DNA of 24,239 nucleotides from a virus: IMG/VR virus record IMGVR_UViG_3300046512_000150, positions 1-24,239 of that record; one strand, written 5' to 3'. The notes below the pieces were generated by a model that had not been told where the DNA came from, searched no databases, and worked only from the letters and a program-made list of their open reading frames with translations. Positions 1-8,273 of the stretch are shown here, one piece after another (position 1 is the first letter of the stretch; every line of letters begins with the position of its first letter). Both the position numbers and the translations under genes were made by a program.

Positions 1-2
1 GG

Positions 3-185
3 GCGGAATCACTGCGTGAAACAGCAACGCACCTGTGGCCAAGGGCTCAGGGTGCCGGTCCGACCGGCGATCAAGGTGGCAAGGCCACGAAAAAGTGGGG
101 CGAGTACACGGAAACCGAGCGCGCTGCGCTGGCCCGCGACAACCCCGAGCAGTTCAAAAAACTCTTGGCCACCAAAGGAAACTAA
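3..185 (+). CDS. Probable capsid scaffold/head protein, C-terminal end (partial)
   Basis: The window opens inside this gene; 60 codons are visible before the TAA at 183-185. The visible tail is charged and glycine-rich in its middle and ends with KKWGEYTETERAALARDNP followed by a short helix. Such charged C-terminal ends are common in scaffold or capsid-accessory proteins encoded directly upstream of a siphovirus major capsid gene, and the capsid ATG follows only 3 bases after the stop. The AAGGAAA in the last codons can act as ribosome binding site for the capsid gene, so the two are probably translationally coupled. The scaffold role is inferred from position and composition; no catalytic motif is visible in the fragment. 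Confidence 0.6.
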   Translation, partial: AESLRETATHLWPRAQGAGPTGDQGGKATKKWGEYTETERAALARDNPEQFKKLLATKGN

Positions 186-188
186 TCC

Positions 189-1166
189 ATGGCAACTACC
201 CAGCTGGCGGACATCTTTGTCGCCGATTACTACGGCGCTCTGGCGCCGGTCAACTCCCCGGAAAAGACCGCTGTCTTTGAGTCGGGCATCATCACCAAGT
301 CTCCCGAGCTCGATGCCATTGCGCAGAACGGCCAGGGCACCTCGGAAATCAGCTACTGGCAAGACCTGGATGCTGACGAAGAACCGAACATCTCCAATGA
401 CAACCCGGATGACCTGGGTGAAGTTGGCAAGGCAGAGCAGGGCAGCATGCGCGCCCGCACCCTGTACCTCAACAAAGGCTACGGCGTAGCGGACTTGACC
501 TCGGAGCTTGCCAACTCCGAACCGATGCAGCACATCCGCAACCGTTTCGGCACCTACTGGACTCGCCGTTGGCAGCGTTACCTGCTCGGTGCCGCCCGCG
601 GCGTGATCGCTTCGAACATCTTGAATGATGCCGGTGACATGGTTGTCGACGCCGGTGCGACCATCAGCGCCGGCGCGTTCCAAGATGCAGCTTTCACTTC
701 GGGCGATGCTGCTGATGTGTTTGCTGCTATCGGCGTGCACTCGGTCGTGATGAACCAGATGGTCAAGCAGGACCTCATCGAGTACCTGCGTGATTCCGAC
801 GGCAAGATCATCTTGGCGACCTACCTCGGCAAGCCGGTGTTCATGGATGACAGCCTGATCTACGGGCCTGGTCGTTATCTCTCGGTCTTCTTTGGCCAAG
901 GCGCCTTCGGCTACGGTGAAGGCAATCCGACCGTGCCTGTCGAGCTGGAACGTAAGGCTTCCGGCGGTAACGGTGGCGGCGCCGAGGTCCTGTGGGAGCG
1001 GAAGACGCTGATCCTGCAACCGGCTGGCTTCAGCTGGAAGGGCAGCACCAACCTGAACCTCAGCCCTACCGCCGCGCAGTACGCCGCCGCTGCCAATTGG
1101 GAGCGAGTGTTCGACCGCAAGCAGGTTCCTTTCGCGGCCGTGATCAGCGGCACCGTCACACCGTAA
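189..1166 (+). CDS. Major capsid protein
   Basis: This 325-aa protein has the size of a siphovirus major capsid protein and sits between the scaffold-like gene and the head-tail connector genes. The N-terminal part (residues 1-100) runs from an ADIF/ALAPVNS start into a stretch resembling the N-arm and E-loop of an HK97-fold shell protein. Residues 100-150 contain the conserved helix with RNRFGTYWTRRWQRYLLG, typical of the Gp13-like major capsid family of Pseudomonas and Gram-positive phages. It should form the icosahedral shell. The ATG at 189 is preceded by AAGGAAA at 7-bp distance. No N-terminal delta domain or protease motif is apparent. Family assignment is from recognition; the capsid role is strongly supported by gene order. 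Confidence 0.88.
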   Translation: MATTQLADIFVADYYGALAPVNSPEKTAVFESGIITKSPELDAIAQNGQGTSEISYWQDLDADEEPNISNDNPDDLGEVGKAEQGSMRARTLYLNKGYGVADLTSELANSEPMQHIRNRFGTYWTRRWQRYLLGAARGVIASNILNDAGDMVVDAGATISAGAFQDAAFTSGDAADVFAAIGVHSVVMNQMVKQDLIEYLRDSDGKIILATYLGKPVFMDDSLIYGPGRYLSVFFGQGAFGYGEGNPTVPVELERKASGGNGGGAEVLWERKTLILQPAGFSWKGSTNLNLSPTAAQYAAAANWERVFDRKQVPFAAVISGTVTP

Positions 1167-1178
1167 GCCATTCTCGGC

Positions 1179-1198
1179 GGGGCGCCAGGCGGCGCTCC
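1179..1198 (+). other. Intergenic GC-rich hairpin after the capsid gene
   Basis: GGGGCGCC (1179-1186) pairs with GGCGCTCC (1191-1198) around a 4-base loop, with one G-U pair. There is no T-run, so this is more likely an mRNA-stabilising or polarity hairpin than a Rho-independent terminator. It lies between the most highly expressed head gene and the next cistron. Confidence 0.45.
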
Positions 1199-1217
1199 GG
1201 CCGCAACGGAGAGAATC

Positions 1218-1655
1218 ATGAAGGTTATCTATACCGACAAGCCGGGTAATGAGCCTGGGGTTTGCTATCGCCTGACCGATGAGTTCTTCGGTGTCATCAG
1301 CGCAGCAACCAAGGTAATTGTCGACGGCGATTTCCCGCATATCACTGCGGCCTATCAGCGTGCCGGCATCGCAGTTGAAGACGGGAAGTCGACAGGCCTG
1401 CGCGAAGACGGCCCAACGGTCGTTGAGTTCGTCGCTGCCGGCTACAAGGCGAGCAATTACCCCCCTGAAGGCTATGCCTCGCGCAGCACTGTCGAGGAAA
1501 TCGCGGAAGCGCTGAAAGACGAGAAGGGCGATCCGGAAACCGACCCTCTGAAAATGAAGGTTCCGGAGCTGAAAGAGTGGCTTACCGCCAAGGGCATCTT
1601 CTTCGGCGCAACCGCCAAGAAAGAAGACCTGCAGGCCCTGGTGCCAGCGGAATAA
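1218..1655 (+). CDS. Small head-region protein with C-terminal HeH/LEM-like motif
   Basis: The 145-aa protein starts at an ATG with GGAG about 6 bases upstream. Its first 100 residues are not recognised. The last 40 residues (from about residue 108) read as two short helices around a turn: LKMKVPELKEWLTAKGI, then a GATAKKEDLQALV helix. This is the pattern of SAP, HeH/LEM and Rho-N-type helix-extended-loop-helix domains, which bind nucleic acid or protein and are often found at the C-terminus of small phage head-region proteins. Its position between capsid and connector suggests a role in head assembly or DNA packaging. The domain call is by motif shape only, and the function is unknown. Confidence 0.7.
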   Translation: MKVIYTDKPGNEPGVCYRLTDEFFGVISAATKVIVDGDFPHITAAYQRAGIAVEDGKSTGLREDGPTVVEFVAAGYKASNYPPEGYASRSTVEEIAEALKDEKGDPETDPLKMKVPELKEWLTAKGIFFGATAKKEDLQALVPAE

Positions 1656-1664
1656 GGACTCCAC

Positions 1665-2042
1665 ATGACCGACTTTATCACTGTTGCCGATGTTGATGCC
1701 TCGCTGGGTCCTGGCTGGGCCGGCACCGGTGATCCGGTCCTTGCTGTGACCATGGCCAACGCCTGGCTCACCGCCAAGATTAAGCGGGTTGTTCCGGATC
1801 CGGTGCCAGCCGAGATAAAAATAGCCGGCGCCCAAGTCGCTAAAGAAGCGGCGGCGGGCAAGTTGTACACGGCCACGCAGAAGGAAGTGCAGAGCAAGAC
1901 AGTCTCGGCCCAGTCCGGCACGTCGGTGAGCAAGACCTACGTGGCCGGCTCTAACGACACATCCGCGGGCGTGAACTTCGCTCTGGCGTTACTGGAGCCT
2001 TGGATCAAGCGCTCTGGCGTGATGATGCTGAAGAGGATCTGA
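1665..2042 (+). CDS. Head-tail connector protein (DnaT-like/gp6-like family)
   Basis: The 125-aa product begins with ITVADVDASLGPGWAGTGDP, the signature start of the phage family annotated as putative DnaT-like ssDNA-binding protein. Members sit at the position of the HK97 gp6-type head-tail connector, right after the capsid gene. The protein is mainly helical, as expected for a connector that forms a ring under the portal. Despite the family name, a replication role is unlikely here, since every neighbour is structural. An AAGGA-type ribosome binding site precedes the ATG. The end overlaps the region containing the ribosome binding site of the next gene. Confidence 0.72.
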   Translation: MTDFITVADVDASLGPGWAGTGDPVLAVTMANAWLTAKIKRVVPDPVPAEIKIAGAQVAKEAAAGKLYTATQKEVQSKTVSAQSGTSVSKTYVAGSNDTSAGVNFALALLEPWIKRSGVMMLKRI

Positions 2043-2044
2043 AC

Positions 2045-2434
2045 GTGGGTATGCGCGAAGAAATTCAGTCCGAACTGGCGGAAGCGTTTGACGATCCCGA
2101 CGGCTTGGCCGACGCCGTGAAGCCAGTGCTTGGCGTGCGGAAGGTGGCGGGCGAATACGACCCAGATACCGGCAGAGCTCCTGAGGTAATCACGAGCTAT
2201 GCAGGGCGCGGGATATTCGGCAGCTACCTGAGTAAAGAGATCGACGGGTCGCTGATCCAGACGACCGACGCGAAGCTGACCATCTTGCAGAACGAGATGT
2301 TCGTTACGGTTGAGGGAGTGCCGACGGTGATGATTGCCGAACCGAAAATCGGCGACATCATTGGAGGGAAGCGAGCTCTGAACGTCAGCCAAGACCCCGC
2401 CGGAGCCACCTGGACAGTTCAACTGAGGGTTTGA
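2045..2434 (+). CDS. Putative head-closure / head-tail joining protein
   Basis: This is a 129-aa protein if translation starts at GTG 2045, which has AAGAGGA at 7-bp spacing; an in-frame ATG at 2051 is the alternative. An upstream in-frame ATG at 2000 lies deep inside the connector gene and is less likely. After an N-terminal helix (EEIQSELAEAFDDPDGL) the protein is mostly beta, with TTDAKLTILQNEM and an IGDIIGGKRALNV segment, ending in WTVQLRV. A small beta-barrel at this locus is typical of head-closure proteins (lambda gpFII or SPP1 gp16 type). The assignment rests on order, length and predicted fold style, not on a catalytic motif. Confidence 0.6.
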   Translation: MGMREEIQSELAEAFDDPDGLADAVKPVLGVRKVAGEYDPDTGRAPEVITSYAGRGIFGSYLSKEIDGSLIQTTDAKLTILQNEMFVTVEGVPTVMIAEPKIGDIIGGKRALNVSQDPAGATWTVQLRV

Positions 2435-2436
2435 CG

Positions 2437-3033
2437 ATGGCAAATAGCAGCGCCGGCCAGTCCGGTAGCTTTGCGCTGAGCCTTGCCGAGTTTGCAGCCC
2501 AAGCCACGGAGGCCATCGACGCCAGTCTGCGCGAGATTATTATTGAGGTCGGCAGCAGCGTCATCAGGATGTCACCGGTAGGCAATCCCGAGATTTGGGC
2601 GCAGAACGCCGTTGCGAGTCAGTACAACAAGGCCGTGGACGATCACAACAGTGAACTGCGGAGTGATTCGGACAACCTGTCGAAGGCGGGACGCCTCAAG
2701 CCTGGGCGAAAGCTGAATGACGGCATGGACATCATCGCACCCGAAGGCTACGTCGGCGGTCGGTTCCGGGCGAACTGGCACCTCTCGATTGATGTCGTCG
2801 AGAACGTTACGTTCGATGAGGTTGACCCGAGTGGCCAAGAGACGATCGCCGCACTGGTTTCAGCAGTCAGCGACTTCACTGCCGGCCAGACTGCCTACCT
2901 CATCAACAACCTACCGTACGCGATCCCGCTCGAGTTCGGGCATTCGACTCAGGCACCCGCCGGCATGGTCCGCATCACCGTGGCCCGCTTCCAGCAGATC
3001 GTGCTGGAGGCCATCAGGAACAACCAGGTATGA
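2437..3033 (+). CDS. HK97 gp10-like neck / tail completion protein
   Basis: The 198-aa protein contains the hallmark of the gp10-like neck family. After an amphipathic helix ending in VIRMSPVGNPEIW it has GYVGGRFRANWHLS, in which a processed loop and an R-x-N/S-W strand follow a proline-rich stretch, then YAIPLEFGHSTQAPAGMVR. The segment YAIPLE.GHS.QAP.GMVR is the typical end of these proteins. It should sit at the head-tail interface. The ATG at 2437 has GAGGG at 7-bp spacing; a TTG at 2431 is a poorer start. The end overlaps the next gene by ATGA, implying coupled translation. Confidence 0.75.
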   Translation: MANSSAGQSGSFALSLAEFAAQATEAIDASLREIIIEVGSSVIRMSPVGNPEIWAQNAVASQYNKAVDDHNSELRSDSDNLSKAGRLKPGRKLNDGMDIIAPEGYVGGRFRANWHLSIDVVENVTFDEVDPSGQETIAALVSAVSDFTAGQTAYLINNLPYAIPLEFGHSTQAPAGMVRITVARFQQIVLEAIRNNQV

Positions 3034-3446
3034 GTCACAACATCATCGCTTCGATTTACGAAGCCAAGTTGATCGCCTGGGCAAAGGCGTTACCGGTGCC
3101 GCTGAAGGTCGTTGTCGAGAACGAGGCCTACACGCCAGTTGACGGCGCCACGTACTTGAAGGCCTTCACGCTCCCGGGCGACACCGCAAGCAACACGTTC
3201 GGCGGCGACCACAGGCTCTACACCGGCGTATTTCAAGTCAGCATCGTGACGCCTGCGGGCGAGTATCGTGGCGCGGCCGGCGCGCTCGCTGATCAGATTG
3301 CTGCGTTGTTCCCGCTGTACGAGCGGAACACGAAAGGCGCGCTTACGGTGGTGACCATGAGTCCGGTAGACCCCGGCCCCGGCATTCCGGACGACACCAC
3401 CTACACGGTGCCGGTCTCATTCCTTTACCGAGCCGACACTAACTAA
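3030..3446 (+). CDS. Tail terminator protein (DUF4128-like, gpU role)
   Basis: This 138-aa protein overlaps the preceding gene by ATGA. It has an alpha-beta layout: an N-terminal helix (IIASIYEAKLIAWAKAL), strands, a central YTGVFQVSIVTPAGEY strand pair, a helix GAAGALADQIAALFP, and final strands ending in YTVPVSFLYRAD. This matches the DUF4128/gpU-like tail terminator fold, in which the protein caps the tail tube and fixes its length. Its position directly before the tail tube gene agrees. The family is assigned by recognition. Confidence 0.72.
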   Translation: MSHNIIASIYEAKLIAWAKALPVPLKVVVENEAYTPVDGATYLKAFTLPGDTASNTFGGDHRLYTGVFQVSIVTPAGEYRGAAGALADQIAALFPLYERNTKGALTVVTMSPVDPGPGIPDDTTYTVPVSFLYRADTN

Positions 3447-3469
3447 ATTCGCCCGTTGGGCAACCCCGG

Positions 3470-3491
3470 AGCCCGCCATTGAGCGGGTTTT
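3470..3491 (+). terminator. Rho-independent terminator before the tail tube gene
   Basis: CCCGC (3472-3476) and GCGGG (3483-3487) form a stem around CATTGA, extended by an A-T and a G-T pair, and run into TTTT. It separates the neck genes from the tail tube gene, which has its own AGAGGA ribosome binding site 28 bases downstream. It is a weaker relative of the four terminator modules found later. Confidence 0.6.
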
Positions 3492-3517
3492 GTAATATCT
3501 GCAAAGAGGAAAAACCA

Positions 3518-4165
3518 ATGGGCTACAAACTCCCCAACGGCGCAACCATCCAGCACGGTGCCACCTACGCCGCCGAGCTGCCATTTACTGCGATGTCCAA
3601 TGCCACAGAAGCAGTTGCCACGGTGGTAGGCAGCACATTGGCAGCAGGTGACATCGTCTTGGTCACTGCAGGCTGGAGCCGCCTGAACAACCGTGTAGTG
3701 CGAGTCAAAACGGCCACTGCGACGTCGACCACTCTCGAAGGCATCGATACGTCCGACATCCAGGTCTATCCGGCTGGCGGTGGTGTTGGCACCCTGAAAA
3801 AGGTCCTTACCTGGGTGCAGATCCCGCAAGTGACCGACGTCGCGTTCTCCGGTGGAGAGCAAAACTACCTGGATGTGGTTTTCCTCGAAGACGACCAAGG
3901 CAAGCAAATCCCGACTGATAAATCTGCTGCGAGCATGGCGCTGACCATTGCCGATGATCCGGCCCAGGCTTTTAACGCTGTGCTGCTCGCAGCAGATGCG
4001 GGCAAGAAGATCCAGGCTGCACGGATGAACCTTCCAGGTACCGATACCGTTCTCTACGGCGCGTACACCTCGTTCTCGAAACAGCCGGCGGTATCGCGCA
4101 ACAACCTGCTGACCCGCACCGTCAACCTGGCGCTGCAGGCTGAACCTACCCGCTACCTGTCGTAA
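3518..4165 (+). CDS. Major tail (tube) protein
   Basis: The 215-aa protein follows a terminator and starts at ATG 3518 with AAGAGGAA at 8-bp spacing; an upstream in-frame ATG at 3479 lies in the terminator and is rejected. It is rich in beta strands: ATYAAELPFTAMSNATEAVA at the start, VTDVAFSGGEQNYLDVVFLE in the centre, and a C-terminal strand ending in RYLS. This is the style of the gpV/Phage_tail_3 tail tube family. The next gene is the frameshifted tail assembly chaperone, which in siphoviruses directly follows the tube gene. It should polymerise into hexameric rings forming the flexible tail. Confidence 0.8.
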   Translation: MGYKLPNGATIQHGATYAAELPFTAMSNATEAVATVVGSTLAAGDIVLVTAGWSRLNNRVVRVKTATATSTTLEGIDTSDIQVYPAGGGVGTLKKVLTWVQIPQVTDVAFSGGEQNYLDVVFLEDDQGKQIPTDKSAASMALTIADDPAQAFNAVLLAADAGKKIQAARMNLPGTDTVLYGAYTSFSKQPAVSRNNLLTRTVNLALQAEPTRYLS

Positions 4166-4174
4166 GGAATTCTC

Positions 4175-4558
4175 ATGGCAAAGTTTTCCATCGCACCGAA
4201 GCCGACGTTCACTGTCGAGGTAGCTATCCCGCAGGTCGGCGGCAAGCCGGCCGTGGTGCCGTTCACATTCAAATACCGTGACCGCACGGCGCTGGCTGAA
4301 CTGTTCGACGCTTGGAAGGAAAGGGCAGAAGCCATCGGCGAGCGCTTCAAGGGCTCTGAGCCGACGTTGTCTGAGGTTACCGCCGCAGAAGTCGAGCAGG
4401 GCGTTGAGCAGATCAAGGACCTGGTTGTTTCTTGGGGCTTCACCGACAAGCTCAGCGACGAATCCATCACCGCATTGGTGAAGAGCTGCATCGGCGTCTC
4501 GGATGCGGTGGTGAAGGCCTATAGCGAAGCGTTCGGTAAGGCCCGCCTGGGAAACTGA
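4175..4558 (+). CDS. Tail assembly chaperone, short form (gpG-like)
   Basis: The 127-aa zero-frame product starts at ATG 4175 behind AAGGAA. Its N-terminal PQVGGKPAVVPFTFKYRDR strand followed by helices is typical of siphovirus tail assembly chaperones. It stops at TGA 4556-4558, directly after a slippery heptamer, so it is the equivalent of lambda gpG. It should bind the tape measure protein and recruit tube subunits during tail assembly, and be absent from the virion. Most ribosomes would make this form. Confidence 0.82.
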   Translation: MAKFSIAPKPTFTVEVAIPQVGGKPAVVPFTFKYRDRTALAELFDAWKERAEAIGERFKGSEPTLSEVTAAEVEQGVEQIKDLVVSWGFTDKLSDESITALVKSCIGVSDAVVKAYSEAFGKARLGN

Positions 4559-4878
4559 CCGACGTCGCACGCGCGCTGTACGAGCAGACCACTGATTTCG
4601 ATGTCCTTTCGGTATTTGGGCTTTCTCCTTCAGATATCGATGACTCCATTGAAGTCTGGCCGGACAACTGGCCGTCTTTCCTCGTCATGGAGTCGATGGG
4701 GACTCAGTGGCGTATCGGCACGTGCGGCGCAACCGGTCTCGATTACGGCGTTCTGCCCAGCGTAATGAAGTTCGTCGGCATCCCGGTGAAGGATCGCCCC
4801 GGTGTGTTTCAGGACATCCGCGTTATGGAGTCGGAAGCCATCGCGGTTATGGCTGACGCACGCGACAACAGCCCGTGA
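4175..4878 (+). CDS. Tail assembly chaperone, frameshifted long form (gpGT-like)
   Basis: A -1 shift at 4549-4555 joins the 127-aa short chaperone to 107 more residues, giving about 234 aa. The added part contains IEVWPDNWPSF, then TQWR and ATGLDYGVLP. This WP-x-NWP, TQWR, G-TGLDY pattern is the signature of DUF1799, the usual T-domain of Gram-negative siphoviruses. In lambda the T part binds tail tube protein while the G part binds the tape measure. The downstream part has no good start of its own after the shift site: the first ATG is at 4687, 44 codons in and without a clear ribosome binding site. Translation by frameshift is therefore the best reading. Confidence 0.85.
4549..4555 (+). promoter_or_regulatory. 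Programmed -1 ribosomal frameshift site GGGAAAC
   Basis: The heptamer is placed exactly in X XXY YYZ phase: the zero frame reads G GGA AAC and the next codon is TGA. Slippage by one base gives GGG AAA followed by CTG ACC GAC, which opens a 107-codon reading frame. The lambda G-T site is GGGAAAG, so both sequence and position correspond. Confidence 0.85.
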
Positions 4879-4886
4879 AGACGGGC
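4871..4886 (+). other. Short hairpin at the end of the chaperone cistron
   Basis: GCCCGT (4871-4876) and ACGGGC (4881-4886) form a perfect 6-bp stem around GAAG, overlapping the stop codon and followed by AATTATT. It resembles a weak terminator or attenuator ahead of the tape measure gene, but has no proper T-run. Confidence 0.4.
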
Positions 4887-4905
4887 AATTATTCAAGGTG
4901 AGTCG

Positions 4906-7900
4906 ATGAACATTGCAGAACTCGGCATCAAGGTCGATTCGGCTGATGCCGCCAACGCTGCGACCGATCTCGACAAGCTGACCAAGGCTGGCGATCGCGC
5001 TGAGCAGTCCGCCGTCGGCCTGATGAAAGAGATGGAGGCGCTGGAGAAGTCGCTTTCGAAAGGCGCGACCTCCACGCAGGAACTGGCCAAACAACGTGAC
5101 AGCCTGGCAAAGCTGACCCAAACCGGTGCCTATGGTGAAGCTGAATTCACCAAGATCACCGCGCAGCTCGACAAGCAGCAGGCGGCGCTGGCGAAGTCGA
5201 CGCTAGATGAACAGAAGGCTCTGAACAGTCTGCTGGGTGCGATCGACCCGGCCCGGGCGGCCATGGCCAAGCTGGACACCCAAGTTGAGCAACTTGGGAA
5301 ACACCTCGACGCCGGTCGCATCAGCCAGGACCAGTACAACTCGGCCCTGAGCAAGATCGATAAGGATTACGCCAAGCTCGAAAAGACCGCCACCGGTTTC
5401 GACAAACTTCGCCTCGGCACTCGCCAGGCGCAAGAGAACGTCGTGCAGTTGGGGAATGCGCTGTCCTCGGGGGACTGGGGTAGCGGTGTTCGTGCAGTCG
5501 CTCAGTTGGGCGCCGGGGCGGGCGTGGGCGCCGCGGGGCTGCTCGCGATCCTTGCGCCGCTAGCGCTGGCCACTGCGGCAGTGGGCGGTCTTGCATATGC
5601 TTTTTATAAGGGCAGCGAAGAACAGGACAGCTACAACAAGTCCCTGACTCTCACCGGCAACTACGCCGGTGTCAGTTCTACGCAACTGGGGGAAATGGCG
5701 CGGCAAGTGAGCGCCACTGTCGGCACGACCGGGCAGGCAGCTGAGGTTCTGGCCCTTCTGGCCGGCAACGGCAAGATTGCGGGCGAGAGTTTCATCGGTA
5801 TCACCCAGGCTGCCGTGTCTATGCAGGAGGCGACCGGAAAGGCTGTCAGCGAAACCGTCGCTGAGTTCTCGAAGCTGGCAGATGACCCGGTCAAGGCTTC
5901 CGCTGCACTGAACGAGCAGTACCACTACCTGACTGCATCGGTTTACTCGCAGATCGCCGCACTGGAAGAGCAAGGCGACCACGCGGGCGCCGTGAAGCTG
6001 GCGACTGAGCAGTACGCGGACGCCATCAACGAGCGCACGCCGAAGATCCTCGAAAACCTGAGCTTCTGGGAGAAGGGCTACAACGCTGTCGCGCGCGCGG
6101 CGGACAATATGAAGAACATTGGCCGGCCAGATATTGGTGCAGACATCGAGCAGGCGCGCCGCAATTTGGCGGCGGCCCAAGCTGGCAACATCGGCTTGTT
6201 CCAGAACAAGCAGGAGATGATCGACCTCTATACCAATCAGCTCAACATGCTGGAGGACCAGAGGGACGCCGAGGCTGACATCGCTAATTGGCAAGGTGAG
6301 CAGGCGAAAGCCCAAGGCGCCGCGGTTATAGCGATGGGTAAAGTCGACGCTCTCACCAAGTCGTCATTGACCAACGAGCAAAAGCGCGCCGAGGCAATCA
6401 AGGACTACAAGAAAAGTCTGGACGATATTCGGAAGGTAGATCCGAAAGACTCCCGACTTGATCCGGCGGCAGTCGCCAAGAACATTGCGAACATCAACGA
6501 CAAATTCAAAGATCCGAAGGTCGCCGCAGGCAGTGTCGACACAACCGGATTCAATAACGCGAAGAACTCACTAGCCGACACACTGGCCTACTACAAAAAC
6601 GCCGACAAGGAGCTGGAAGCCTCCCAGCGAGCCGGCGTGATCAGCCAGGCCAGCTATACCGAGCAGCGGGTCAGTCTGTTGAAGCAGCAGGCCGACGAAG
6701 TTGCCCAGGGCTATCAGGCGGAAATCGATGCGCTCGAAGCAGCTAAGACTAAGAAGGGCACAACCGCTGCGCAGGTCATCCAGATTGATCAAAAGATCTC
6801 GGATGCCCGATCGGCCATGGTCAAGGCCCAGCAGGACAGCGACAGCGAACTGGCGGTCATCGCTACCAACGAAGAAGGACGCCTGCGCAAGCAGACCCTC
6901 GCAGTCAACACGTACACCAGCGCCCTACAGCAACAGGTCGACACGCTGCGGCAGCAGGGACTGCGGGCGGCATCTGGCCTTGGTCAGGGTGACCGGCAGC
7001 GCGCACTGACGGATCAGCAGAACGGAATCGATGACCGCTTCAACCAGCAGCGCCTGGAGTTGGCCAACCAGTACGGCGACGGCTCGCGCGGCATGAGCCT
7101 GGACGAGTACAGCGCCAAACTGAAGGCGTTGAAAGCGACTCAGCAGGATCTGCACGACACTGTTCAGACCAATTACGACGATATGACCGCCGCCCAGGGC
7201 GACTGGAGCTCCGGCGCATCGTCTGCATGGCAGAACTATCTGGAGTCGGCGCGTGACGTGGCAGGGCAGACCAAAAGCCTGTTCAGCAATGCCTTCAGCT
7301 CGATGGAAGACGCGATAGTCAACTTCGCCATGACCGGCAAGTTGTCGTTTGCGGACTTCACCAAGTCGATTCTGGCCGACATGGCGCGCATCGCCACACG
7401 GCAAGCCAGTTCGGCATTGCTCGGCAGCCTGGTGGGTGCCGCTACCAATTATTTTGTTGGCAGTGGCACGGGTAATGGCCTGCCTGCTGGTTCTGCCGGC
7501 GCTACCTCGTCGAATCTTGGTGCCTCGCAGGCTGGCTACACCAATGTCGATTTCTCTGGCTACCGAGCCTCTGGCGGTCCGGTCGCGGCCAACTCGCTCT
7601 ATGAAGTCAACGAGCTGGGGCCTGAGCTCTACAACGAGGGCGGTCGGTCCTTCCTCATGACCGGGGCGAATGGCGGCAGCGTCACGCCGCTAACTTCTGG
7701 CGGCGGGCCAGCGCTGGCCGCGATATCTGGTGGTAGGGGTGGCAACACGTACAACTTCCCTGTGGCGGTCTCGGTGCAGACGTCAGGTAGCGACGGGGCT
7801 GGAGTTTCGCAAGAAGCAACCAACCAGCTTGGCAAAAGTATCCAGCAGGCGGCCAAAACCGAAGCGGAAACGGCGATTGCCCGAGCACTCCAACCGGGTG

Positions 7901-7935
7901 GATCAATCTGGCGCCTGACAAATGGGAGGGGCTGA
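4906..7935 (+). CDS. Tail tape measure protein
   Basis: At 1009 aa this is the second longest protein in the window and lies directly after the frameshifted chaperone, as expected. The N-terminal 200 residues are coiled-coil rich and contain a LDTQVEQLGKHLDAGRISQ repeat-like helix typical of lambda-type tape measures. A long hydrophobic stretch around residues 205-235 (GLLAILAPLALATAAVGGLA) could insert into the host membrane during DNA entry. Helical regions continue to about residue 770. Residues ~774-850 (WQNYLESARDV to ASSALLGSLVGAA) match the lambda tape-measure C-terminal domain, with FAMTGKLSFADFTKSIL. The last 150 residues are glycine-rich. The protein sets tail length. Its stop overlaps the next ATG by one base. 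Confidence 0.92.
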   Translation: MNIAELGIKVDSADAANAATDLDKLTKAGDRAEQSAVGLMKEMEALEKSLSKGATSTQELAKQRDSLAKLTQTGAYGEAEFTKITAQLDKQQAALAKSTLDEQKALNSLLGAIDPARAAMAKLDTQVEQLGKHLDAGRISQDQYNSALSKIDKDYAKLEKTATGFDKLRLGTRQAQENVVQLGNALSSGDWGSGVRAVAQLGAGAGVGAAGLLAILAPLALATAAVGGLAYAFYKGSEEQDSYNKSLTLTGNYAGVSSTQLGEMARQVSATVGTTGQAAEVLALLAGNGKIAGESFIGITQAAVSMQEATGKAVSETVAEFSKLADDPVKASAALNEQYHYLTASVYSQIAALEEQGDHAGAVKLATEQYADAINERTPKILENLSFWEKGYNAVARAADNMKNIGRPDIGADIEQARRNLAAAQAGNIGLFQNKQEMIDLYTNQLNMLEDQRDAEADIANWQGEQAKAQGAAVIAMGKVDALTKSSLTNEQKRAEAIKDYKKSLDDIRKVDPKDSRLDPAAVAKNIANINDKFKDPKVAAGSVDTTGFNNAKNSLADTLAYYKNADKELEASQRAGVISQASYTEQRVSLLKQQADEVAQGYQAEIDALEAAKTKKGTTAAQVIQIDQKISDARSAMVKAQQDSDSELAVIATNEEGRLRKQTLAVNTYTSALQQQVDTLRQQGLRAASGLGQGDRQRALTDQQNGIDDRFNQQRLELANQYGDGSRGMSLDEYSAKLKALKATQQDLHDTVQTNYDDMTAAQGDWSSGASSAWQNYLESARDVAGQTKSLFSNAFSSMEDAIVNFAMTGKLSFADFTKSILADMARIATRQASSALLGSLVGAATNYFVGSGTGNGLPAGSAGATSSNLGASQAGYTNVDFSGYRASGGPVAANSLYEVNELGPELYNEGGRSFLMTGANGGSVTPLTSGGGPALAAISGGRGGNTYNFPVAVSVQTSGSDGAGVSQEATNQLGKSIQQAAKTEAETAIARALQPGGSIWRLTNGRG

Positions 7936-8273
7936 TGGCCATCGAGAACTTCACCTGGCCAACCGAACGCGGTGACTCACCTGAGATTTCTTACAGGGTG
8001 CGTACCGCGCAGTTTGGAGGCGGCTATAAGCAGCAGGTCGGCGACGGCCCCAACAACAAAGCGGATTCCTACCCGATCACCTTCACCGGCCTGAAAGTAA
8101 AGGTGCTGGAAATCATGGATTTCTTCGATCGCCACGCGGGAGCCAAGGCGTTTCTGTGGACGACGCCACTCGGCCAGCTAGGCCTGTTCACCTGCAAAAA
8201 TCCCGTGCCCACCCCAGTGGGCGGTGGTGTTTTCAAACTCACGGCTACTTTCGAGCGAGCCTTCCAACCATAA
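7935..8273 (+). CDS. Minor tail protein M
   Basis: The 112-aa product shows the gpM/Phage_min_tail pattern: FTWPTERGDSPEISYRVRTA near the start, FGGGYKQQVGDG, then FDRHAGAKAFLWTTPLGQ, and a terminal strand TATFERAFQP. In lambda, gpM is part of the baseplate-like tip complex and forms a ring at the end of the tube. The ATG overlaps the tape measure stop by one base, so translation is coupled. Confidence 0.85.
   Translation: MAIENFTWPTERGDSPEISYRVRTAQFGGGYKQQVGDGPNNKADSYPITFTGLKVKVLEIMDFFDRHAGAKAFLWTTPLGQLGLFTCKNPVPTPVGGGVFKLTATFERAFQP

Noticed and set aside
9-1835. 608-aa minus-strand open frame across the capsid region
   Set aside because: It is the antisense shadow of the capsid gene and its neighbours, has an unnatural composition and no ribosome binding site, and the + strand has recognisable families.
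3443-4570. 375-aa minus-strand open frame
   Set aside because: It lies wholly opposite the tail tube and chaperone genes, which have clear family signatures, start signals and a frameshift site.
4687-4878. Independent 63-aa ORF starting at 4687
   Set aside because: The conserved DUF1799-like part begins upstream of this ATG and the frame is entered by the -1 shift at 4549-4555.
5560-6315. 251-aa minus-strand open frame in the tape measure gene
   Set aside because: It is antisense to a continuous helical protein; open antisense frames are expected in GC-rich DNA.
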